Source of the DNA: Paludibacteraceae bacterium
GTDB lineage: Bacteria; Bacteroidota; Bacteroidia; Bacteroidales; Paludibacteraceae
Reading direction: 5' to 3'
DNA length: 56,233 nucleotides
Assembly: GCA_017448345.1 (NCBI GenBank)
Contig: JAFSLP010000007.1
Span: 1 to 56,233 of the forward strand
The first letter of the stretch is position 1; the number at the start of each line of letters is the position of its first letter. Below, one piece after another: positions 51,237-56,233 of the stretch. The position numbers were made by a program, and so were the translations under genes. Under the pieces are notes generated by a model, which was given only the letters and a program-made list of their open reading frames with translations, did no database searches and had not been told where the DNA came from.

Positions 51237-51267
51237 TTGTCCGGCTCGCAAAATAGCTGTACCTTTG
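51237..51267 (+). promoter_or_regulatory. Bacteroidota promoter (-33 TTG / -7 TACCTTTG)
   Basis: TTG 51237-51239 and TACCTTTG 51260-51267, 20 bp spacing. It drives the 31-aa peptide and the 162-aa gene. Confidence 0.85.
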
Positions 51268-51314
51268 CATCGGATTTCAAACAACATGTAGAACTTTTTT
51301 AATTCAGACCGTGT

Positions 51315-51410
51315 ATGAAAACCGTTAAACGTATCGGATTTGACCTTTTGGTCGCATTGTATTGCTTGCAGTTGCCTGCAATAATAGCATTTATGATAAT
51401 GAATCTTTAA
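51315..51410 (+). CDS. Small single-helix membrane peptide (31 aa)
   Basis: MKTVKRIG followed by a hydrophobic stretch FDLLVALYCLQLPAIIAFMI and a short tail. One transmembrane helix with a positive N-terminus. It is the first frame after a consensus promoter with a phased operator array and lies 24 bp before the next gene. Not a known family; could be a true small protein or a leader peptide. Confidence 0.5.
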   Translation: MKTVKRIGFDLLVALYCLQLPAIIAFMIMNL

Positions 51411-51433
51411 TAACTCTTTAATTATAGTGAATT

Positions 51434-51922
51434 ATGGACAAAACTTTTATTATCGAGCCGGAGAGCGGCTTGCAGTATGACTGGAAAGCCATAGCTGCCA
51501 ACCCCAGCGGGAAGCATGAGCCTCAAATCGATTTGGTTGCCTACAAAGCACTATATTCCAATAGGATTGCGCAAGCGCGTGCGCGTGGCTTGGAGCCGGT
51601 GCTGGTCAGTCTGCCGATTATGGACGAGAGCCGTTATTTCGCCTTTATCACCCGCGGCATGAGTATGCAGGAGCGTAAGAACCTGCTCTACTGGCTGGGC
51701 GGCAAGATAGAGCGGCTGCGTAACATTCATGCCCTGTATAACCTTGCTTTGTTCCGCCTTGCCTCGGTGCAATGCGTGCATATTATTGACATTACCAGCC
51801 CGATGCTCGCCTGTGCCGCCTATGACGGACTGTTAGAGCAGGACGGTGTGACGCTCTCTGATGCCGGCAAGGAACTCGTCAATGCCGAGTTCAGCAAGCT
51901 TAAAGCCCATGAGGCGGCGTAA
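51434..51922 (+). CDS. Truncated SGNH/GDSL-hydrolase-like protein
   Basis: 162 aa. Matches the C-terminal two thirds of an SGNH-hydrolase subgroup: YKALYSNRIAQARARGLEPVLVSLPIMDESRYFAFITR, ERKNLLYWLGGKIERLRNIHALYNLALFRLA, VHIIDITSPML. The N-terminal block with the catalytic Ser is missing. The usual DGIHPNxxGH end reads DGVTLSDAGK, so the catalytic His is also lost. It is therefore unlikely to be an active esterase; a binding or structural role is possible. It is transcribed from the operator-controlled promoter upstream. No signal peptide. Confidence 0.6.
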   Translation: MDKTFIIEPESGLQYDWKAIAANPSGKHEPQIDLVAYKALYSNRIAQARARGLEPVLVSLPIMDESRYFAFITRGMSMQERKNLLYWLGGKIERLRNIHALYNLALFRLASVQCVHIIDITSPMLACAAYDGLLEQDGVTLSDAGKELVNAEFSKLKAHEAA

Positions 51923-51946
51923 AGTGTAGAAAGCTAACTGCCGTGT

Positions 51947-53851
51947 TTAACGGCGGTTAGCTTTCTTTGCGTTCTCACGCGCCATGCGTTGCTGCTCGCG
52001 CTGCATTTTCTCCAGACGCTCCATGAAGCCGGACTTGGGCTTGCCGGCTTTTTTCTTTTTATTGGCTTCTATCTCGGCAAGCATCTTCTTGTCGTCCAGC
52101 GTCCAGCGGAAAATCATTGTCTGGAAGATGGTGAAGAAGAGGGAAACGAGGTAGTAATAGCTCAGACCGGCTGCATAGTCATTGAAGATGAAGAGGAACA
52201 TGAGCGGCATGGCGTACATCATATACTTCATGAATTTCATGTTCGGGTCGGTAGCCTGCGACTGCATGGTGATATAGGTATAGACGATGTTCGTTATTGT
52301 CATCAGCAAGCAGAAAAGCGAGAGGTGGTCGCCGAGCAGCGGTATGTTGAATCCCCAGTGGAAGACCGCATCGTAGGTAGAGAGGTCAGGTGCCCAGAGA
52401 AGCGATTTGCCACGGAGCTCGATAGCGGTAGGCAGGAACCAGAACATAGCCATCAGCACCGGGAACTGGAAGAGCATAGGCAGACAGCCGGACATAGGAC
52501 TGACACCGGCTTGCTGGTACAGTTGCATCGTGGCGGCTTGGCGCTCCTGCATCTTCTCTGCCGGATATTTCTCGTTGATGGCATCTATCTGCGGTTTGAG
52601 GGCACGCATCTTGGCGCTGGACTTGTACGAGACAAACACAAACGGCAGGATGATGAGTTTGATGACAATAGTCATCAGCAGAATGACAATACCGATATGC
52701 AGCCCCCATCCGGTGAAAAGGTCGAACATCGGGATGACCAGTGCCGTGTTAATCCAGCTGACTATCTTCCATCCCAGCGGCACCAGTTTGTTGAGATACA
52801 GACGGTCCTCGCGCTCCACATCGTTGTCGTAAGCCTTGAGGGTGTGGTAGTGGTTCGGTCCCAAGTACCAGCGCATGCCTGTGGTGCTCTTGCCGGTGAG
52901 GTCAAAAGGCACGGAGGTATGGGTGGTGTACTCCTTGATATAGCCGGAGTGCCTGCCCTGCATGGTGGAGGTGAACTGCGAGGAGGAGAAGGCATCATCG
53001 GCAATGAGGACTGTAGAGAAGAACTGGTCTTTGTAACCTATCCATTTGACGCGTGCGGACTCTTTGGCGCTGTCGTCTTTGCTCTCGCTCAGTTTCTCCA
53101 TGTCGCCTCCGACGAGCATATACTGCAACTGTGCATAGCGCTCCTCGAACTTACGTCCCTGCTCCTGTTGCGGGATGAGTTGCTGCCATCTCAGCTCCAG
53201 CGAATTGACATTCTGTGCCAGCTCTGTCTGCATGTTATGCGGCTCGACGGCAAAATGCACCATGTAGCTTTCCGATAGTTCATATATAAAATCCAGCCAT
53301 GCATCGGCAGAAGCTGTAGGCAGACGCAGCACGGCTTTGTTCGACGCGCCGGTTTCTACCGGTGTGAAATAGAGGTTGGAGGTCTGCAGGATACGGTTGT
53401 TTGCCGTGATGAGGGTGAGGGCGAACGACGCCTCATCGCCCCGGAAAAGGCATAAGGGGTTAATGCTGTCGCCGGAGGCATGGTAATCCAACAGCTCCGC
53501 GCGTTCGATACGTCCTCCCAGAGTGGAGAGCGTGAGACGCAGGTGTTCGTTCTGCAAAGTGACCCATTGCTCCTCGCCCTGTGCTGCGGAAGCGAAGGTG
53601 CCGTAGGCAGCCTGAATACGTTCCTGCTGCTGTTCGGCAGAGAGGGTTTGAGTGTGTCGGGCTTCGCCGGCGATGAGTTGCAGCGAGTCGGAGAGACGCT
53701 GTGCTTCGAGTTCTGCCATCCGGGCGACGTTAATCGAGTCCTGTATGCGCTGGCGTTCTGCCAGTTGCTCTTTCGAAGGACGGTTGAGCATCGAGAACCC
53801 GACAATAATTGCGGCTATCAATAAGAAGCCGATCCAAGTGTTTTTATCCAT
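51947..53851 (-). CDS. yidC: Membrane protein insertase YidC
   Basis: 634 aa, Bacteroidota-type YidC/Oxa1. N-terminal membrane anchor (DKNTWIGFLLIAAIIVGFSML), a large periplasmic beta domain (about 60-350) and five core helices (about 365-590) including VILLMTIVIKLIILPFVFVSYKSSAKMRALKPQIDAI, GVSPMSGCLPMLFQFPVLMAMFWFLP and YYLVSLFFTIFQTMIF. A basic C-terminal tail (KANKKKKAGKPK...MEKMQREQQRMARENAKKANRR area) binds ribosomes. It inserts and folds inner-membrane proteins with or without Sec. Last gene of the minus-strand group. Confidence 0.97.
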   Translation of the reverse strand: MDKNTWIGFLLIAAIIVGFSMLNRPSKEQLAERQRIQDSINVARMAELEAQRLSDSLQLIAGEARHTQTLSAEQQQERIQAAYGTFASAAQGEEQWVTLQNEHLRLTLSTLGGRIERAELLDYHASGDSINPLCLFRGDEASFALTLITANNRILQTSNLYFTPVETGASNKAVLRLPTASADAWLDFIYELSESYMVHFAVEPHNMQTELAQNVNSLELRWQQLIPQQEQGRKFEERYAQLQYMLVGGDMEKLSESKDDSAKESARVKWIGYKDQFFSTVLIADDAFSSSQFTSTMQGRHSGYIKEYTTHTSVPFDLTGKSTTGMRWYLGPNHYHTLKAYDNDVEREDRLYLNKLVPLGWKIVSWINTALVIPMFDLFTGWGLHIGIVILLMTIVIKLIILPFVFVSYKSSAKMRALKPQIDAINEKYPAEKMQERQAATMQLYQQAGVSPMSGCLPMLFQFPVLMAMFWFLPTAIELRGKSLLWAPDLSTYDAVFHWGFNIPLLGDHLSLFCLLMTITNIVYTYITMQSQATDPNMKFMKYMMYAMPLMFLFIFNDYAAGLSYYYLVSLFFTIFQTMIFRWTLDDKKMLAEIEANKKKKAGKPKSGFMERLEKMQREQQRMARENAKKANRR

Positions 53852-53901
53852 TACTGTTTATATGTTATATTTTGTTCTGTTCTTTCTGCGGTTGTGGTTG
53901 T

Positions 53902-54630
53902 TTAGTTTCCAAACTTGCCGAACATGAGTCCTACATAGAGTCTCGGTCCGGAGGGAGTCATAAAACTGCTCCATTTGAGTGTTTTGGCAGTATCCACCAA
54001 GCTGCTGTTGGTCTTGCCGATAGGCAGCAGGTAATCGATACGGAGGATGAGTGCCATATGATCTGTAAGGTCTATCTCCAGCCCCACATACGGGTCGAGG
54101 AGAAAGAATGGTGTCTTGACGTACGAAGAGTTGTAAGTAATGGCATCTTCGTCCGTACCCTCTTTGACGGGGTCCTGATCCGGGACATAGAGCCGCTTCA
54201 TCGTACCGCCGCCGATGGTGAGTCCGATAAGCGGTCTGGTCTTGCCCCATTGGGTGTAGAAGTCGCACATGGCGCCGCCCCATACGGAGCGTACGTTGGA
54301 GCCTGTCTTCATAAGCGGCAGATTGCTGACGAAGCCTTCTGCTCCAAGGTGTATATGGTCTATCAGATGCACGCGGAGCGTACCGCCCAAGCCATAGCAG
54401 AAACCGTCTTTGGGCAGACCTTTGATATAGTCCAGACTTCCCAGTCCCGAGTTGCTGAACACTTTCTCCGGGGTCTGGGAAAAGAGGTAGCCGCCGTGCA
54501 GCATCATTCCTCCGGAGAAACCGGTGAAGACGCCTCCGGAGCGACCCGAGGCGGGTGTGTCCGCTCTCCGCCCCTGTGCCGTGAGACACAGGAGCAGAAC
54601 AGCCGACAATATAAGTGTTATCCGTTTCAT
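53902..54630 (-). CDS. Secreted outer-membrane beta-barrel-like protein
   Basis: 242 aa. Signal peptide to about residue 20 (CLTAQG), then beta-rich sequence with alternating hydrophobic strands (GMMLHGGYLFSQTPE, YGLGGTLRVHLIDHIHLGAEGFVSN, PLIGLTIGGGTMKRLY, LLDPYVGLEIDLTDHMALILRIDYLLPIGK, GPRLYVGLMFG), the pattern of small outer-membrane barrels. No named family recognised. It overlaps the phosphorylase stop by 4 bp, so it is translated with it; yidC follows after 50 bp. Confidence 0.75.
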   Translation of the reverse strand: MKRITLILSAVLLLCLTAQGRRADTPASGRSGGVFTGFSGGMMLHGGYLFSQTPEKVFSNSGLGSLDYIKGLPKDGFCYGLGGTLRVHLIDHIHLGAEGFVSNLPLMKTGSNVRSVWGGAMCDFYTQWGKTRPLIGLTIGGGTMKRLYVPDQDPVKEGTDEDAITYNSSYVKTPFFLLDPYVGLEIDLTDHMALILRIDYLLPIGKTNSSLVDTAKTLKWSSFMTPSGPRLYVGLMFGKFGN

Positions 54631-55346
54631 TGGCTGATGATATCGAATGCTACATCCATCATGTTGGTAAACGAGTTCTGGCGTTGCTCCGCCGTGGTGG
54701 CTTCACCGGTGAGGATATGGTCAGAGACGGTGCAGATACACAGTGCTTTCTTTCCTGCGCGCGCAGCGTTCATATAAAGAGCCGGTGCTTCCATCTCGTC
54801 TGCCAGCACGCCCATCTTGGTCCAGTTCGCCTTGCGCGGGTCCTCGCTGTAGAAGATATCTGCGGAGAAAACATTGCCCACATGGTATGTGTAGCCGAAT
54901 TTCTCGCAAGCGTCAGCGGCTTTGCGTGCCAGTTGGAAATCTGCGATAGGCGCGAACGAGCCGCCCAAGTCAAACTGCTGAGCATAGTTGCTGTCGGTGC
55001 AGCTGCCCAATGCGATGACGAGGTCGCCGAGATGCACGTGCATCTGCCGTGCGCCGCAGGAACCGACGCGGATGATGGTGTCCACATCATAGAAGTTGAA
55101 CAACTCGTAGGTATAGATGCCGATTGAAGGAATACCCATACCATGTCCCATCACGGACACTTCTTGACCTTTGTACATTCCGGTGAAGCCGAACATATTA
55201 CGTACGCTTGTGACCAGTTTAGGGTTCTCAAGGAACCGTTCTGCCATCAGTTTGGCGCGAAGCGGGTCGCCTGCCATGATGACGGTTTTTGCAATCTCTC
55301 CGTACTGCGCACCAATGTGCGGAGTAGGGCATTGTTCTTTTGCCAT
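54627..55346 (-). CDS. deoD: Purine-nucleoside phosphorylase (DeoD type)
   Basis: 239 aa, full-length hexameric PNP of the NP-I family. It splits purine (deoxy)nucleosides with phosphate to base and (deoxy)ribose 1-phosphate in salvage. Visible: TPHIGAQYGEIAKTVIMAGDPLRAK (N-terminal phosphate-site region), GHGMGIPSIGIYTYEL, IIRVGSCGARQ, ADEMEAPALYMNA (ribose-binding Met/Glu) and TVSDHILTGE (catalytic Asp). ATG 55346 is preceded by an AT-rich leader. Confidence 0.95.
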   Translation of the reverse strand: MAKEQCPTPHIGAQYGEIAKTVIMAGDPLRAKLMAERFLENPKLVTSVRNMFGFTGMYKGQEVSVMGHGMGIPSIGIYTYELFNFYDVDTIIRVGSCGARQMHVHLGDLVIALGSCTDSNYAQQFDLGGSFAPIADFQLARKAADACEKFGYTYHVGNVFSADIFYSEDPRKANWTKMGVLADEMEAPALYMNAARAGKKALCICTVSDHILTGEATTAEQRQNSFTNMMDVAFDIISQ

Positions 55347-55410
55347 AATAATTTGTGTTTTTGAAGGTTAATTTATTTATACATTTTCTTATTTATTCAT
55401 TTATTTGCCG

Positions 55411-56190
55411 TCAGCCGTTGTATTTATACCATTCTATGGCATGCTGCAGGTCTTCCGGTGTGTCGATGCCGATGGTAGGAACAGTGGTCTGTCCTACGCG
55501 GATACGGTATCCGTTCTCCAGCCAGCGCAGCTGCTCGAGGCTCTCTGCCAGTTCGGCGGGCGAAGGTTGCAGACGGGTTATCTGCTCCAGAATATCCGCC
55601 CGGTATGCGTATATGCCTATGTGGCGGAAGAACCGTCCCTGTTTCAGCCATCCGCTTCTGTCTATGCCGCGCAGGAAGGGTATCACGCTTCTTGAGAAGA
55701 GCAGCGCCTCGCCGGTAATCTGCGACCACACCACTTTTGGCGTGTTGGGGTTCTCCAAATCCTCCATGCTGTCTTCCGCCGTGAAGGGCCGTACCAGTGT
55801 GGCTATCTGTGTCTCAGGCGTATCGAAGCACGCCATAAGGGTCTCTATCTGTTCGGGCTGTATGAAGGGTTCATCGCCCTGTATGTTGATGATGACCGTA
55901 TCCGTGTCGTTCTGCGCACGCCAGACGGGTGTGGTGATGCCCTGATAGGCTTCCAAGCAGCGGTCTGTGCCGCAACGGTGGCTGGCACTCGTCATGACTA
56001 CTTTGCCGCCGAAGGACTCCACAGCGTCGTAGATACGCTCGTCGTCGGTAGCCACCACAACAGTGTCCAGCGCTTTGGAGACCTGCTCATACACGCGCCG
56101 AATGACGCTCTTGCCGCATATGTCCGCCAAGGGCTTGCCGGGAAAACGCGTTGAGCCGTAGCGTGCAGGTATGATACCGATATATTTCAT
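55411..56190 (-). CDS. kdsB: 3-deoxy-manno-octulosonate cytidylyltransferase
   Basis: 259 aa. Activates Kdo with CTP to CMP-Kdo for lipopolysaccharide core synthesis. Visible: IGIIPARYGSTRFPGKPLADI (nucleotide-binding start), VVVATDDERIYDAV, VVMTSASHRCGTDRCLEA, IINIQGDEPFIQP (metal-binding Asp), IGIYAYRADILEQI and GYRIRVGQTTVPTIGIDTPEDL. First gene of the minus-strand group kdsB - deoD - barrel - yidC, 64 bp ahead of deoD. The leader contains a 7-bp tandem repeat at the window's right end. Confidence 0.96.
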   Translation of the reverse strand: MKYIGIIPARYGSTRFPGKPLADICGKSVIRRVYEQVSKALDTVVVATDDERIYDAVESFGGKVVMTSASHRCGTDRCLEAYQGITTPVWRAQNDTDTVIINIQGDEPFIQPEQIETLMACFDTPETQIATLVRPFTAEDSMEDLENPNTPKVVWSQITGEALLFSRSVIPFLRGIDRSGWLKQGRFFRHIGIYAYRADILEQITRLQPSPAELAESLEQLRWLENGYRIRVGQTTVPTIGIDTPEDLQHAIEWYKYNG

Positions 56191-56205
56191 TGTTTCTATT
56201 TTTAA

Positions 56206-56233
56206 CTTTCAACTTTCAACTTTCAACTTTCAA
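56206..56233. repeat. 7-bp tandem spacer repeat at the window edge
   Basis: Four head-to-tail AACTTTC-type units upstream of kdsB, running out of the window. Another example of the short-word spacers of this genome. Confidence 0.85.

Overview
The window is a piece of a Bacteroidota chromosome, most likely order Bacteroidales. The signs are the -33 TTG / -7 TAnnTTTG promoters (TACCTTTG and TATCTTTG occur again and again), SusC/SusD proteins, DUF4293, a Bacteroidota-type YidC, and secreted proteins with a short shared C-terminal tag. I saw no rRNA, tRNA or CRISPR array.

Layout. 1-2.6 kb: small membrane or hypothetical genes with clear promoters and terminators. 2.7-11.6 kb: housekeeping genes (class I fumarase, M23-like protein, dxr, rseP, DUF559 nuclease, acyltransferase, DUF4293, MscS, rlmN). 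11.6-12.8 kb: a decayed DUF4160/DUF2442 pair and empty DNA. 12.8-18.0 kb: a complete diversity-generating retroelement (DGR). Its parts are a secreted target protein whose last ~45 codons are the variable repeat (VR), an HRDC accessory protein, a DGR-type reverse transcriptase and the template repeat (TR), with LPP20-like secreted proteins on both sides. TR and VR align over 134 bp with 17 mismatches, 16 of them at TR adenines.

18.2-38.9 kb: a rhamnose catabolic operon (rhaB, rhaA, rhaT, rhaD) running into a polysaccharide utilization locus. The locus encodes SusC, SusD, a surface lipoprotein, GH3, a GH78-like protein, a small module protein, two GH128-like proteins, GH78 and a convergent AraC regulator. 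A plausible reading is that the surface proteins bind and cut a rhamnose-bearing glycan, the rhamnosidases release L-rhamnose, and the rha enzymes convert it to DHAP and lactaldehyde. The rhaB promoter and a promoter at 39.9 kb share an identical 27-bp element built on TGTCAA-N15-TGTCAA.

38.9-40.4 kb is a repeat-rich gap (hairpins, 11-, 31-, 56- and 134-bp tandem repeats, and a 200-bp MITE-like element). 40.4-50.2 kb is an operon of large secreted proteins, two paralogous beta-barrels and a 44-aa peptide. 50.3-51.9 kb holds a membrane-bound LytTR regulator divergent from a 31-aa membrane peptide; between them four GTCAC sites lie exactly 20 bp apart. 51.9-56.2 kb is a minus-strand group: kdsB, deoD-type phosphorylase, beta-barrel protein, yidC.

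The strongest candidates for new biology are the DGR with its CsgG-like/lectin-fold target, the DUF559 gene bracketed by inverted palindromic repeats that also occur in frame inside rlmN, a ~150-residue module found six times in three secreted proteins, and the two operator arrays.
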